From assembly GCA_019114825.1 (NCBI GenBank), contig DXES01000033.1, positions 1 through 39,747 of the forward strand: a stretch of DNA of 39,747 nucleotides, read 5' to 3'. The stretch is from Candidatus Anaerotruncus excrementipullorum (GTDB taxonomy: Bacteria; Bacillota; Clostridia; Oscillospirales; Ruminococcaceae). The notes beneath the pieces were generated by a model that was not told the DNA's origin, ran no database searches, and saw only the letters and a list, made by a program, of their open reading frames with translations. Position 1 is the stretch's first letter, and every line of letters begins with the position of its first letter. The translations under genes and the position numbers were made by a program. Shown here one piece after another: positions 12,264-22,302 of this stretch.

Positions 12264-13802
12264 TCACCAATCGGTTATATTATAAAAAATATCCTGCGAG
12301 GTTGCAACCATTTCCGATGGAAAAGTCAAATTGGAGGAGACGAGCCCCGTGCGGAAGACCAGGGGGATCAACGGCTGCACCTCCTGGAAGCGGGCGCAAA
12401 GCCCCACAATCCCCTGGCCGGTGGCCCGGTAGTTGGCCTCCAATTCCGCCAGCTCCTGGTCGTAGGGGGTACCAAAATCCAACGAGCCGCCGGAAAGCAG
12501 CATGGAGAAGTCCCAGTTGGGCAGCAGCCGTACCTCCCCGATGTACAGGTCGTAATCATGGGCCGCCAGGCTGGCCTGATACTGCTCAAACGGCTGGGAG
12601 ACCACTTCAATCTCCACCCCCAGCTGGCGCAGCTGCTCGGCAATCAGGGTGGCGGCGGCGTTACGGCTGGCGTTTTCGCTGTTCACCAGCAGCTCCAGCT
12701 GGACCGGCTGGCCATACCGCAGCCGGTAACCCCGGCTGTCGGTCTCCTCCAAGCCCAGCGCATCCAGAATCCGGTCCGCCTGGGCCAGCTGCCGGGGGGT
12801 GGACTGGTCGGTTCCGGCCAGCCGCCAAAAGTCCGGGTGGAAGGGATAGAGGGTCCCCCGGGCGCGGGTCACATATGCCTTGGCCACCAGCTCATCCCGG
12901 TGAAGGGCTTTAGAGAGGGCCTGGCGGAATTCCGGCTGGGCCAGCAGGCCGCTCTGGCCGTTGATCCCCAGGTAGACCAGATCGGTGAGGGGGACCTGGA
13001 GGTTCACCGGTGCAGAACCGGACATGTCGTTGTCCGGCCGCTCTGAATAGGCCAGGTCGATATCGCCGGTGCGCAGATTAAAGCTCAGGGTATCCGGGTC
13101 GCTGGATTGGACCAGGTAGATCCGCTGGACATGCTGGATCTCCTTCCAATAGAGGGGATTGGCGGAGAGGGTCACCCCGTTTTCCCAGGTGCCGCTCACA
13201 TAGTATTTGCTGACGCCGGTGGGGAAGTCCTCCCCTGCGGTGCCATATTTGACAACCGGGAAGTTGAGCAGGGCGGCAAAGTCCGCATCTGCGCGCCCCA
13301 GTTGGATGAGCACCCGCCCCTCCCCATCCACCGAGGCGGAGACCGCGTTCTCCAGCGCCGTAGCCCAGTTGGTCTGGGACTGCTTGGCGGTATTCAGCGA
13401 ATAGATCACGTCCTCGCCGGTGACATAGGTGCCATCGGAAAATTGGACATTGTGCTTCAGGATGACCGTGCAGAGGGTGCCCTCCACCGTGATCTGCTCG
13501 GCCAGCAGGTTTTCCGGCAAAAAATCCGGCCCCAGGTGGGTCAGCCCATCATAGAGCAACGGCGCCAGCTCCCGGTTGATCTGGGTCTGGGCCAGGTAGG
13601 GGTTCAGGGAATCGGCGGCGCTGTAGGCCAGGCGGATCTGGTTGGCCGCCTGGCGGGGGGGCTCCTCCGGCTCAGCTGCCGCAGAGGAGCTGGAGGAGCT
13701 CTGGCTGGCCACCTCCAGCTGCTGGTCGCTCAGCCCGGCGCCGGGTGTGCAGCCCCCCAGCACCATCACCGCCGCCGCCAGCGCAAGTATCCTTCTTTTC
13801 AT
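12264..13802 (-). CDS. ABC transporter substrate-binding lipoprotein, family 5 (peptide/nickel type)
   Basis: Lipobox VLGGC; SBP_bac_5 features (ELAPLLYDGLTHLGPDF, VKYGTAGEDFPTGVSKYYV). Confidence 0.85.
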   Translation of the reverse strand: MKRRILALAAAVMVLGGCTPGAGLSDQQLEVASQSSSSSSAAAEPEEPPRQAANQIRLAYSAADSLNPYLAQTQINRELAPLLYDGLTHLGPDFLPENLLAEQITVEGTLCTVILKHNVQFSDGTYVTGEDVIYSLNTAKQSQTNWATALENAVSASVDGEGRVLIQLGRADADFAALLNFPVVKYGTAGEDFPTGVSKYYVSGTWENGVTLSANPLYWKEIQHVQRIYLVQSSDPDTLSFNLRTGDIDLAYSERPDNDMSGSAPVNLQVPLTDLVYLGINGQSGLLAQPEFRQALSKALHRDELVAKAYVTRARGTLYPFHPDFWRLAGTDQSTPRQLAQADRILDALGLEETDSRGYRLRYGQPVQLELLVNSENASRNAAATLIAEQLRQLGVEIEVVSQPFEQYQASLAAHDYDLYIGEVRLLPNWDFSMLLSGGSLDFGTPYDQELAELEANYRATGQGIVGLCARFQEVQPLIPLVFRTGLVSSNLTFPSEMVATSQDIFYNITDW

Positions 13803-13910
13803 CCGTTCACCCCATCCCCCTGGGCCGCCGGGCGGCCTGTTCTATCTCCAGTATACCCTGGAATCCCTGGAAATTCAATGCAAGTTTATGAACAGCCGGG
13901 CCGCAGGGCA

Positions 13911-13955
13911 AAAAAAGGCGCAGGCTCTGCGCAACTGTGCAGAGCCTGCGCCTGG
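13911..13955 (-). terminator. Intrinsic terminator downstream of YmdB-like gene
   Basis: Minus strand GGCGCAGGCTCTGC-ACAGTTGC-GCAGAGCCTGCGCCTTTTTT. Confidence 0.9.
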
Positions 13956-13965
13956 GGCGGTTCCC

Positions 13966-14739
13966 CTATGCCGGAACAACCACCCGGCTGATCCGCTCCA
14001 CCCGACCGGGACGGCCTCCAAACTCCAACAGCACCCCGTGCAGCTCCACCGCCTCCGGGTCGTTGACAAACCGGGTGGGCAGGCCGGTGCGCAGCCGCTC
14101 CACCGCCCGCTCCCGGCTGACCCCCAAAACCGAATCCCGTCCGCCGCACATGCCCGCATCTGTGATGTAGGCAGTGCCCTGGGGCAGCAGCCGCTCATCC
14201 GCCGTCTGTACATGGGTGTGGGTACCCACCACCGCCGAGACCCGCCCATCCAAATAGAACCCCAGGGCCAATTTCTCCGCAGTGGCCTCCGCATGGAAGT
14301 CCACCAGGATATTGGGGCAGCTGATTTTGGGCAACAGCTGGTCCATGCAGTCAAAGGGGTTCCCCCCTGCCTGGTCCAGATACACCCGCCCTTGTAGGTT
14401 CACCACCGCCAGCGGGAAGCTGGGCAGGTCGTAGAGGTACCAGCCCGCCCCCGGCGCAGAGGGGTGATAGTTGGCTGGGCGGATCACCTGGGGATGGGTA
14501 TCCAGATAGTCATAGATCTCCCGGCGGCGCAGGCCGTGGTTGCCGGTGGTGATCACATCCACGCCGCTGTCCAGCAGATGGTTGGCGCTGTGGGGGGTGA
14601 TGCCGTTGCCCTCGGCGGAGTTTTCCCCGTTGACCACAACAACCCCTGCCGAAAGTTCCCGCTTTAGCCGGGGCAGCTCCCGGCGCAGCTTGTCACAGCC
14701 CGCCTGGCCCACCACGTCCCCAAAAAACAACACATTCAT
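13966..14739 (-). CDS. TIGR00282/YmdB-like metallophosphoesterase
   Basis: MNVLFFGDVVGQAGCDKLRRELP, VVNGENSAEGNGITP, TTGNH, VGTHTHVQTADERLLPQGTAYITDAGMCG. GGAGG precedes ATG at 14739. Confidence 0.93.
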   Translation of the reverse strand: MNVLFFGDVVGQAGCDKLRRELPRLKRELSAGVVVVNGENSAEGNGITPHSANHLLDSGVDVITTGNHGLRRREIYDYLDTHPQVIRPANYHPSAPGAGWYLYDLPSFPLAVVNLQGRVYLDQAGGNPFDCMDQLLPKISCPNILVDFHAEATAEKLALGFYLDGRVSAVVGTHTHVQTADERLLPQGTAYITDAGMCGGRDSVLGVSRERAVERLRTGLPTRFVNDPEAVELHGVLLEFGGRPGRVERISRVVVPA

Positions 14740-14814
14740 TCCATTTCCTCCCACAGCAGCAAAAGACACGGCTCCCGCCATGTCCTTTTGCTGAAACATC
14801 TTCTCTTTTCTTTT

Positions 14815-15567
14815 TCACAGCACCTTGGACAAAAAGTCCTGCAGGCGCGGATTTTTGGGGTTGCCAAAGAATTCCGCCGGGGGATTCTGCTCCAAGATCT
14901 GCCCCTCATCCATAAACAGCACCCGGGTGCCCACCTCCCGGGCAAAGCCCATCTCGTGGGTGACCACCACCATGGTCATGCCATCCTCCGCCAGCTGGCG
15001 CATGAGGCTCAGCACCTCCCCCACCATCTCCGGGTCCAGGGCAGAGGTGGGTTCGTCAAACAGCATCACGTCCGGGTTCATGGCCAGCGCCCGCACAATG
15101 GCGATCCGCTGCTGCTGGCCGCCGGACAGCTGGGAGGGGTAGGAGGACGCCTTGTCCGCCAGGCCGATCCGGTCCAGCAGCTGGTGGGCCCGGTCTTTGG
15201 CATCCGTGGGGCTGAGCACCTTCAGCTTCACCGGCGCCAGGGTGATGTTCTCCTCCACCGTCAGGTGGGCGAAGAGGTTGAACTGTTGGAACACCATGCC
15301 CATCTTTTGGCGGAGCTTGTTGATGTCGCACCGCTTATCCAGGATGTTCTGCCCCTCGAACCAGATCTCCCCGGAGGTGGGCTCCTCCAGGCGGTTGAGG
15401 CAGCGCAGGAAGGTGGATTTTCCCGAGCCGGAGGGCCCGATGATGACCACCTTCTCCCCCTTATGGATCGTCTCGGTGATCCCCTTGAGCACCTGGAGGT
15501 TCTTGAAGGATTTTTGCAGATTCTTAACCTCGATCACTGCGCGCCAGCCTCCTTTCCAAACGGGCAA
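14815..15567 (-). CDS. Polar amino-acid ABC transporter ATP-binding protein (GlnQ-like)
   Basis: [49 protein letters not shown]. Confidence 0.96.
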   Translation of the reverse strand: MPVWKGGWRAVIEVKNLQKSFKNLQVLKGITETIHKGEKVVIIGPSGSGKSTFLRCLNRLEEPTSGEIWFEGQNILDKRCDINKLRQKMGMVFQQFNLFAHLTVEENITLAPVKLKVLSPTDAKDRAHQLLDRIGLADKASSYPSQLSGGQQQRIAIVRALAMNPDVMLFDEPTSALDPEMVGEVLSLMRQLAEDGMTMVVVTHEMGFAREVGTRVLFMDEGQILEQNPPAEFFGNPKNPRLQDFLSKVL

Positions 15568-16213
15568 ATAGATGGGAAAGCCCCAGTGTCAGGCACAGGT
15601 AGATGACCGCGGCCGCCAACAGCGGCACCCAGGCGTTGAAGGTGGCGTTGCGGATCATGTCGCTGGCCTTGGTCAGGTCCACCAGAGCGATGTAGCTGGC
15701 CACGGCGGTCTCCTTGATGAGCACCACGAACTCGTTGGTATAGGTGGGCAGCACCGCCTTTACCGCCTGGGGGATCACGATCAGGTACATGGTCTGGGTT
15801 TTATTGAGGCCCAGGGAGCGCCCGGCCTCCTTCTGGCCCAGGGGCACCCCCTGGATGCCCGCCCGGAAGATCTCTGCGCAGTAGGCCCCGGAGTTCACGC
15901 CGAAACTGATGGTGGCAATCATCAGCTTGGGCATATCCACCGGCGCAAAGATGATGAAGTTGAAGATCATCAGCTGGGTCACCATGGGGATGCCGCGGAT
16001 CACCGTGACATAGACCTTGGCGATCCCTTGGAGCAGGCGGTTGTCCGAAACCCGCATCAGGGCCATCACGACGCCGATGACGGTGCCGATCAAAATCGCC
16101 CCCAGGGCGATGAGCAGCGTATTGCCCAGGCCTTGGAGCAGCAGCAGCCACCGGTCCTTGGCAACCAGGTTCTGATAGAGCGCTTGTGTCAGGGAAACCA
16201 AAAATTCCGGCAT
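15524..16213 (-). CDS. Polar amino-acid ABC transporter permease
   Basis: HisM/GlnP-type: [55 protein letters not shown]. Confidence 0.95.
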   Translation of the reverse strand: MPEFLVSLTQALYQNLVAKDRWLLLLQGLGNTLLIALGAILIGTVIGVVMALMRVSDNRLLQGIAKVYVTVIRGIPMVTQLMIFNFIIFAPVDMPKLMIATISFGVNSGAYCAEIFRAGIQGVPLGQKEAGRSLGLNKTQTMYLIVIPQAVKAVLPTYTNEFVVLIKETAVASYIALVDLTKASDMIRNATFNAWVPLLAAAVIYLCLTLGLSHLFARLERRLARSDRG

Positions 16214-16285
16214 CTCAAACCCTCCGTATAGAAAACGCGGGGCGGGACCAGCGGTCCCACCCTGCGCTTCCAAAAATTCTGTCGC

Positions 16286-17152
16286 TTACTTCTTGAGGAT
16301 GACAACCTGCTTGGAAGAATAGTAGGGGTCGGAGAAGTCCACGCTCTGGCGGCGCTCCTCGGTGGCGGTCATGCCGGCGGCCACAAAGTCCACCACGCCG
16401 GTGTCCAGGGCGGACAGCAGGCTATCGAACGCCATGTCCTCCACCTGCAGCTGGCGGCCCATATCCAGGGCGATCTGCTCGGACATGGAGATATCGAAGC
16501 CCACGACCTCGGTGCCCTCGGCATACTCAAAGGGCTTGAAGGCGGCGTTGGTGCCCATCTTGATCACTTCGCCCTCGGTGGCCACCTTCTCGGGGATCAC
16601 GATGGCGTCGTCGCCCTCGGCGGGCATGAAGGCGTTCACCAGAGCCTCATAGGTGCCATCCTCCTGCATCCGCTGGATGGTGGCGTTGATCGACTCCAGC
16701 AGCTCGGTATTGCCCTTCTTCACGGCGATGGCATACTCCTCGGTGGCCAGATCCAGGTCCAGGATGGTCAGGTCGTCGTTCTGGGCGACAATCGACTGAG
16801 CCGGCAGCTCATCCAGAACCACCGCGTCCAGCTTGCCGTTCTTCAGATCCAGGGCGGCATCCATGCCGGACTTGTAGCTGCCCAGCTCGGCGTCGGGGTA
16901 GTTCTCCTGCACAAAAATCTCCCCGGTGGTGCCCGCCTGGACGCCGATGCGCTTGTCGGCCAGGTCGTCGGCGGTGGTGATGGCGCCGGACGCCTCCTCA
17001 CCCTCGGCGGCCTCGCTGGCGGCTTCCTCCGCGGCGGAGGAGGCGGGGGCGGCGGAAGAGGTCTCCGCCTCGGAGCTGGTGGAAGAGCCGCCGCAGGCGG
17101 CCATGGAAAGCATCATGGTGGCGGCAAGCGCCAAAGCTACGAATTTCTTCAT
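16286..17152 (-). CDS. Polar amino-acid ABC transporter substrate-binding lipoprotein
   Basis: MKKFVALALAATMMLSMAACGGSS lipobox; GFDISMSEQIALDMGRQLQVEDMAFDSLLSAL; GGAGG 8 nt upstream of this ATG. Confidence 0.94.
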   Translation of the reverse strand: MKKFVALALAATMMLSMAACGGSSTSSEAETSSAAPASSAAEEAASEAAEGEEASGAITTADDLADKRIGVQAGTTGEIFVQENYPDAELGSYKSGMDAALDLKNGKLDAVVLDELPAQSIVAQNDDLTILDLDLATEEYAIAVKKGNTELLESINATIQRMQEDGTYEALVNAFMPAEGDDAIVIPEKVATEGEVIKMGTNAAFKPFEYAEGTEVVGFDISMSEQIALDMGRQLQVEDMAFDSLLSALDTGVVDFVAAGMTATEERRQSVDFSDPYYSSKQVVILKK

Positions 17153-17273
17153 ATTCATTTCCTCCAAATCCAGCAGGTTTCCGTCCTGCTGCATATTTCC
17201 TCATCATTATACAACAGTATCTGGATATTTCAAGGGGAAATATGAAAAAATATTCACTTTATAAAATCTTTAT

Positions 17274-18152
17274 CTATTTTTCACAGCTTCCACAGGGAAA
17301 AGTCAGAAGCTTTTGCATATCTTGGGGCAGCGGCGCCTCCACGGCCACCCACTTTTTGGAAACCGGATGGACGAAAGCCGCCTTGGCGCAGTGGAGCGCC
17401 TGGCGCTGGAGCCGCCCGGTGGGGCCGCCGTAGAGGGCGTCCCCCAGCAGCGGATGCCCCAGATGGGCCAGATGCACACGGATCTGGTGAGTGCGCCCCG
17501 TCTCCAGCCAGCAGCGCACCAGGCTGTACTCCCCCAGATCCTCCAGCATCTCATAGTGGGTCACCGCCGGTTTCCCGTCCGCCAGCACCTGCCGGTGGGG
17601 ATCCGCCCGGGAGAGCTGCCCGATGGGGGCGTTGATCACGCCGCTGGGGGGCTGGGGCGCCCCGGCGCACAGGGCCAAATAGGTCTTTTCCACCCGCCCG
17701 GTGAGGGCTGCGGCGGCAAAGGCATTCTTGGCGATCACCACCGCGCCGGAGGTGTCCTTGTCCAGCCGGCCAATCGACCGGCAGGGGACCCCGCACCGGC
17801 GGGCAAACACGTTGGCCAGGGTGTCCTGCTGGAGGGTCTTGGCCTGGTGGCAGGCCATACCCGCCGGCTTGTTGTAGACGATCAGGTCCGCATCCTCATA
17901 GAGCACCGGCACCTCCAGGGCGCTCTGCTGGGCCTGCCAGGGGGCGTCCCAGAGGGTGATGGAGACCACATCCCCCGGCTTGAGCCGGTCGATCACCCGG
18001 GCATGGACGCCGTTGAGCAGGATGCCCTCCGGCTTGGTCTTTAGGGAGCGGACCAACCCGTAGGAGCAGCCCGCCTCCCCCCGCAAAAAGTGCAGCAGCT
18101 TGCGCCCGGCATAGCTGTCGGGCACCTGATAGTCGATCCGGCGGGGGGTCAA
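17274..18152 (-). CDS. RluA-family pseudouridine synthase; exact start uncertain
   Basis: IGRLDKDTSGAVVIAKN, ETGRTHQIRVHLAHLGHPLLGDALYGG. Homology appears to begin at LTPRRIDYQVPDSYAG (TTG at 18152). Confidence 0.88.
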   Translation of the reverse strand: MTPRRIDYQVPDSYAGRKLLHFLRGEAGCSYGLVRSLKTKPEGILLNGVHARVIDRLKPGDVVSITLWDAPWQAQQSALEVPVLYEDADLIVYNKPAGMACHQAKTLQQDTLANVFARRCGVPCRSIGRLDKDTSGAVVIAKNAFAAAALTGRVEKTYLALCAGAPQPPSGVINAPIGQLSRADPHRQVLADGKPAVTHYEMLEDLGEYSLVRCWLETGRTHQIRVHLAHLGHPLLGDALYGGPTGRLQRQALHCAKAAFVHPVSKKWVAVEAPLPQDMQKLLTFPCGSCEK

Positions 18153-18331
18153 ACCTCCTCGCCGTCCTGGTCGTCCTCTGCCCAGCAGCCGTCGGCGGGC
18201 AGGTTCCCATAGCGGTTGCCGCTGTAGTTGCCGCAGTAGATCCCCTTTTTGATGGGCGCCAGCAAAAAGCCCAGGATCACGCCTGCGAACAGGCAGGCAG
18301 CCGCCAAAAGCCACTTTTCAGAAATTTTCAT
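18149..18331 (-). CDS. 60-aa single-pass membrane small protein, unknown function
   Basis: MKISEKWLLAAACLFAGVILGFLLAPIKKG..., stop codon overlaps the proposed RluA TTG start. Confidence 0.6.
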   Translation of the reverse strand: MKISEKWLLAAACLFAGVILGFLLAPIKKGIYCGNYSGNRYGNLPADGCWAEDDQDGEEV

Positions 18332-18881
18332 CGAAAGTCCCTTCCTTTCTCTGCCGCGCCTGGTAAGCCGCGGCGGTCAACCGGTAGATCCGGTGGGGCA
18401 GCGGCCTGCCCCGGTACCACTTATCGAATAGTCCCTCCGGCTCCATGCCCAGGGCCTGGGCCACCCGGATGGAGGCCAGGTTTTCCGGGCGGATGTCCGC
18501 CGCCACCTGGGGTTCCCCCAATTCCCGGAAGGCGTAGTCCAGGCAGGCGGCAGCCCCCTCCCGGGCCAGCCCCCTGCCCCACCGGTCCCGGCGCAGGATA
18601 TAGCCCAAACAGACGGCAACCTCCCCCGGTAGCTGTTCCCGGGCCAGGCCGATGGAGCCCACCAGCTCCCCGGTCTGCCGCTCCACCGCCGCCAGGTAGC
18701 CCATCCCCTCCTGGGCGTAGCGCCGCCGGCTGCGGCTGATCCACCCGGCGACCTCCTCGTCCGAAAAGCCGTGCTCCCAGGCGTACATCACCTGGGGATC
18801 CCCCAGGGTCTGCCGGAGGGCGGCCAGGTCCTCTGGCACAAACGGCCGCAGCAGCAGCCGCGGCGTCTCCAACTGGATCAT
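18318..18881 (-). CDS. GNAT family N-acetyltransferase (RimJ/RimL-like)
   Basis: IQLETPRLLLRPFVPEDLAALRQ, GSIGLAREQ, GYILRRDRWGRGLAREGAAACLDYAF; AGGAGG upstream of ATG 18881. Confidence 0.9.
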   Translation of the reverse strand: MIQLETPRLLLRPFVPEDLAALRQTLGDPQVMYAWEHGFSDEEVAGWISRSRRRYAQEGMGYLAAVERQTGELVGSIGLAREQLPGEVAVCLGYILRRDRWGRGLAREGAAACLDYAFRELGEPQVAADIRPENLASIRVAQALGMEPEGLFDKWYRGRPLPHRIYRLTAAAYQARQRKEGTFDENF

Positions 18882-18894
18882 AGGCCCCTCCTGA

Positions 18895-18934
18895 TACAAA
18901 AACACAGCCGCAAAAGAACTTCTGCGGCTGTGTG
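18895..18934 (-). terminator. Intrinsic terminator downstream of rpmE
   Basis: Minus strand CACAGCCGCAGAAGTTCTTTTGCGGCTGTGTTTTTG. Confidence 0.85.
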
Positions 18935-18955
18935 TCTTGTAGATCTTTCCGGCAA

Positions 18956-19165
18956 TTACTTCATGCCAAAACGCTTCTTGAACCGGTCCACGCGGCCGCC
19001 GGTGTCCACCAGCTTCTGCCGGCCGGTAAAGAACGGATGGCACTTGGAGCAAATCTCAACGCGGATATTCTCCTTGGTAGACCGAGTATGGATGACCTCA
19101 CCGCAGGCACAGGTGATGGTGGTATCCACATACTTCGGATGGATTCCTTCTTTCACTTGTTTCAC
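18956..19165 (-). CDS. rpmE: 50S ribosomal protein L31
   Basis: [67 protein letters not shown]. Confidence 0.98.
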   Translation of the reverse strand: MKQVKEGIHPKYVDTTITCACGEVIHTRSTKENIRVEICSKCHPFFTGRQKLVDTGGRVDRFKKRFGMK

Positions 19166-19277
19166 CTCTTTCTGGCATCGGCTCTAGATGCCATAGTTGT
19201 AACGGAAGTATGATACCACACTTCGTACAGAAAAGCAAGAGAAAATTTTTCTATTTTGCCGGTTTTCCAAGCGGTTT

Positions 19278-20993
19278 TCAGCCCACACCCATCAGGCGCT
19301 CCATATCCGCTTTGAGCGGCCCGCCCCGCTGCTGGGCTTCCTGCTGGGTGCGGCCCACCAGGGAGAGGTAGAGCTTGATCTTGGGCTCGGTGCCGCTGGG
19401 GCGGACGATGGCGGTGCACCCATTCTCCAGCCGGTACTCCAGCACGTTGGATTTGGGCAGGTCGATGGGCTCCGCCCTCCCCTGCTGGTCCACCGACTGG
19501 GAGAGCTTGTAGTCCTTGCGGCAGACCACCCGGCTGCCGGCAATCTCCGCCGGCGGGTTCTGGCGCATGGTCTCCATAATCTGGGCCATCTTGGCCATGC
19601 CTTCGGCGCCCTCAAATTGGAAGTTGGCCACCTGCTCCTGGTAGTAGCCGAACCGCTGGTAGAGCTCCTCCAGGGCATCCACCAGGCTCTTACCCTGCTG
19701 TTTATACCAGGAGGCCATCTCCACAATCAGCATGGAGGCCACTACGCCGTCCTTGTCCCGGGCATGGGTGCCGCTGAGGTAGCCATAGCTCTCCTCGAAG
19801 CCAAACAGGAACCGCTCGGGGTGGCCCTGGGCCTCCGCAATGGCGATCTGCTCCCCAATATACTTAAAGCCGGTAAGTACAATGGCCATATGCACCCCAT
19901 ACGCCTGGGCGATGGCGGTGGCCAGCTTGGTGGAGACGATGGTGGTCACCGCAAACGCCCCTTCGGGCATGGTGCCCCGCTCCTTCCGGTTGCGGCAGAT
20001 ATAGTCCAAAAGCAGAGCGCCCACCTGGTTGCCGGTGAACAGGCGGTAGTCTTCCCCGTCCTTTACCGCAATGCCCACCCGGTCGCAGTCCGGGTCGGTG
20101 GCCAGCATCAGGTCGGCCCCTACCTGCCGGGAGAGCTGCAGGCCCAAGGAGAGGGCGTCTTTGATCTCCGGATTGGGGAACGGGCAGGTGGGGAAGTTGC
20201 CGTCCGGGTTCTCCTGCTCCGGCACCACCGTCACATCCGCGGCGCCGATCTCCCCCAGCACCCGGCGCACCGGTTTGTTGCCGGTACCGTTGAGGGGGGA
20301 GTAGACCAGCTTGAGCCCCGCAGAGGCACAGACGCCGGGGTTCACCTGCTGGGCCAGCACCGCCTGGACAAATTTGTCCTCTACCTCGCCGGGGATGTAG
20401 GAGATCAGCCCCCGCTCCAAGCCTTCTTCAAAGGGCATCTGCTTGGCGCCCTCCAGGATGTCCAGGGCATTGATCTGGGCCAGCACCGCGTCCGCCGCAT
20501 GCTCGGTCATCTGGCAGCCGTCGGGGCCGTAGACCTTGTAGCCGTTATACTTGGCGGGATTGTGGGAGGCGGTGACCATGATGCCCGCATCGCAGTGCAG
20601 CTCCCGGGTGGCAAACGACAGGCAGGGCACCGGCATCAGCTGGGGATAGATGCTGACCCGGATGCCGTTGGCGGCCAGCACCCCCGCCGCCTGGCGGGCG
20701 AACAGGTCGGATTTGATCCGGCTGTCGTAGGAGATTGCCACATGGGGCGTCCTGTTGGCGGCCAGCAGGTAGTTGGCCAGGCCCTGGGTGGCCCGGCGCA
20801 CGGTGTAGACATTCATCCGGTTGTTCCCCGCGCCCAAAACGCCGCGCAGGCCAGCGGTCCCAAACTCCAGATCCCGATAGAACCGGTCCAAAATCTCCGC
20901 GTCATTCCCTTGGATCCCCTTCAGCTCCTCGGTCAGGTCCGGGTCATCCAGCTGGGCGGAAAGCCATCTCTCATACAGCGCGGTAGGATTCAT
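19278..20993 (-). CDS. Phosphoglucomutase/phosphomannomutase (alpha-D-phosphohexomutase)
   Basis: GIMVTASHNPAKYNGYKVYG, DPDCDRVGIAV, FEESYGYL, RPSGTEPKIKLY. Confidence 0.97.
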   Translation of the reverse strand: MNPTALYERWLSAQLDDPDLTEELKGIQGNDAEILDRFYRDLEFGTAGLRGVLGAGNNRMNVYTVRRATQGLANYLLAANRTPHVAISYDSRIKSDLFARQAAGVLAANGIRVSIYPQLMPVPCLSFATRELHCDAGIMVTASHNPAKYNGYKVYGPDGCQMTEHAADAVLAQINALDILEGAKQMPFEEGLERGLISYIPGEVEDKFVQAVLAQQVNPGVCASAGLKLVYSPLNGTGNKPVRRVLGEIGAADVTVVPEQENPDGNFPTCPFPNPEIKDALSLGLQLSRQVGADLMLATDPDCDRVGIAVKDGEDYRLFTGNQVGALLLDYICRNRKERGTMPEGAFAVTTIVSTKLATAIAQAYGVHMAIVLTGFKYIGEQIAIAEAQGHPERFLFGFEESYGYLSGTHARDKDGVVASMLIVEMASWYKQQGKSLVDALEELYQRFGYYQEQVANFQFEGAEGMAKMAQIMETMRQNPPAEIAGSRVVCRKDYKLSQSVDQQGRAEPIDLPKSNVLEYRLENGCTAIVRPSGTEPKIKLYLSLVGRTQQEAQQRGGPLKADMERLMGVG

Positions 20994-21139
20994 AAATTAC
21001 CCCTCCAATGTCATAAAAATGTCCATGGCGGCCGCGGATTTGATATGCTAACTCTATGATAAACGCGCGGCGGCCCAAAGTCAATGCCCGCCTGCCCCCA
21101 ACGGCAAATGTTCCGGCAAAAAACAGGAAAAATAGGGGC

Positions 21140-21168
21140 TTGCCTTCCGAGGGCGGAAATGTTATACT
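21140..21168 (+). promoter_or_regulatory. Sigma-A-like promoter of mntP leader
   Basis: TTGCCT - 17 nt - TATACT. Confidence 0.7.
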
Positions 21169-21179
21169 GGGTAAAGTTC

Positions 21180-21310
21180 CGCATGGGGGAGTAGTTTGCA
21201 CGTCCGGCTGGGCGTGTGGCTGGTCAACATTCTGGCCCAATGGGCCTGGCCTGCCTGAAAGAACAAGACTCATGGACGGCTTTGAAAGGCCTGTCCATGA
21301 GTCTTTTTTG
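21180..21310 (+). promoter_or_regulatory. yybP-ykoY (Mn2+) riboswitch with intrinsic terminator
   Basis: GGGGGAGTAG..., GGTCAACATTCTGG..., GGCCTGCCTGAAAGAACAAGACTC and hairpin GACTCATGGACGGC...GCCTGTCCATGAGTCTTTTTT (21267-21309), directly upstream of mntP. Confidence 0.88.
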
Positions 21311-21352
21311 TCCCGCCGGCTCCCCGCGGCAGATAGAGGAGGATTGTGTTTT

Positions 21353-21925
21353 ATGGGAACGACCACGCTGTTTTTCATCGCCCTGGGACTCTCCATGGAC
21401 GCCTTTGCGGTCTCGATCTCCAACGGCATGTGCTACCAAAACTTCGGCCGCCGCCAGGCGGTGGCCTGTTCCTTCGCCTTTGGGCTGTTCCAGATGCTGA
21501 TGCCCATTGCCGGCTACTTCGCCGGCCGCAGCTTCAGCGATATCATCCAGTCCGCCGACCACTGGGTCGCCCTGATCCTGCTGGCCGCCATCGGCGGGAA
21601 GATGGTTCGGGACGGCATCCAGGAGCTGCGCTCTCCCGAGAGCTGCAGCCCTGAAAAGGTATTTAGCTTCCGGGTGCTGGTGCTCCAGGCGGTTGCCACC
21701 TCCATCGACGCTCTGGCCATTGGCATCAGCTTTGCGGTGTTGCAGGTGCAGATCTTCACCGCCGCCGGGTTCATCGGCTGCATCACCTTCCTCTGCTGCC
21801 TGGTGGGCAACCGGCTGGGGCACCGGTTCGGCCTGATTCTGGGCACCCGGGCGGAAATTTTGGGCGGATGCATCCTGATTGGGATCGGGCTGAAGATCTT
21901 TTTGGAGCATACGCTGGGGCTTTGA
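21353..21925 (+). CDS. mntP: Manganese efflux pump MntP
   Basis: TLFFIALGLSMDAFAVSISNGM and second repeat VLQAVATSIDALAIGISFAVL; AGGAGG at 21338 precedes ATG. Confidence 0.95.
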   Translation: MGTTTLFFIALGLSMDAFAVSISNGMCYQNFGRRQAVACSFAFGLFQMLMPIAGYFAGRSFSDIIQSADHWVALILLAAIGGKMVRDGIQELRSPESCSPEKVFSFRVLVLQAVATSIDALAIGISFAVLQVQIFTAAGFIGCITFLCCLVGNRLGHRFGLILGTRAEILGGCILIGIGLKIFLEHTLGL

Positions 21926-21975
21926 GCCGCAGGGGCCGCCTGCCGGATGTTCCGGCGGGCGGCCCCTTTTTCCGC

Positions 21976-22302
21976 TTATAGGTCTTGGATGTCCATCCGC
22001 TCCCGCTGCCGCTTCCGGCTCCAACGGCGGCGGCAGATGAGGTAGGGCGCCAAAAACAGCAGTGTGGGCAGGTTCCCCATGCAGAAGGTGCCCAGCGCCG
22101 CCAGCGCCAGCTCCCCCGCCCCTCCGGAGGCCGACAGGTTGAAGAGCAGCAGCAGGGAGTGTAGGAAAAAGATGCCCGGCAGGATTAACCCCGGCCACCA
22201 GCTCTCCCGCCAGGACAGGAATATTTGCAGGCATACCCCCGCCGCGGCCACCACTGCCACGATCAGCAGGGCCAGCCACAGAACACTAGTTGCAATCGCC
22301 AT
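21976..22302 (-). CDS. Small integral membrane protein, unknown function
   Basis: 108-aa ORF with several hydrophobic segments, overlapping the end of the DUF2089-like gene. Confidence 0.6.
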   Translation of the reverse strand: MAIATSVLWLALLIVAVVAAAGVCLQIFLSWRESWWPGLILPGIFFLHSLLLLFNLSASGGAGELALAALGTFCMGNLPTLLFLAPYLICRRRWSRKRQRERMDIQDL

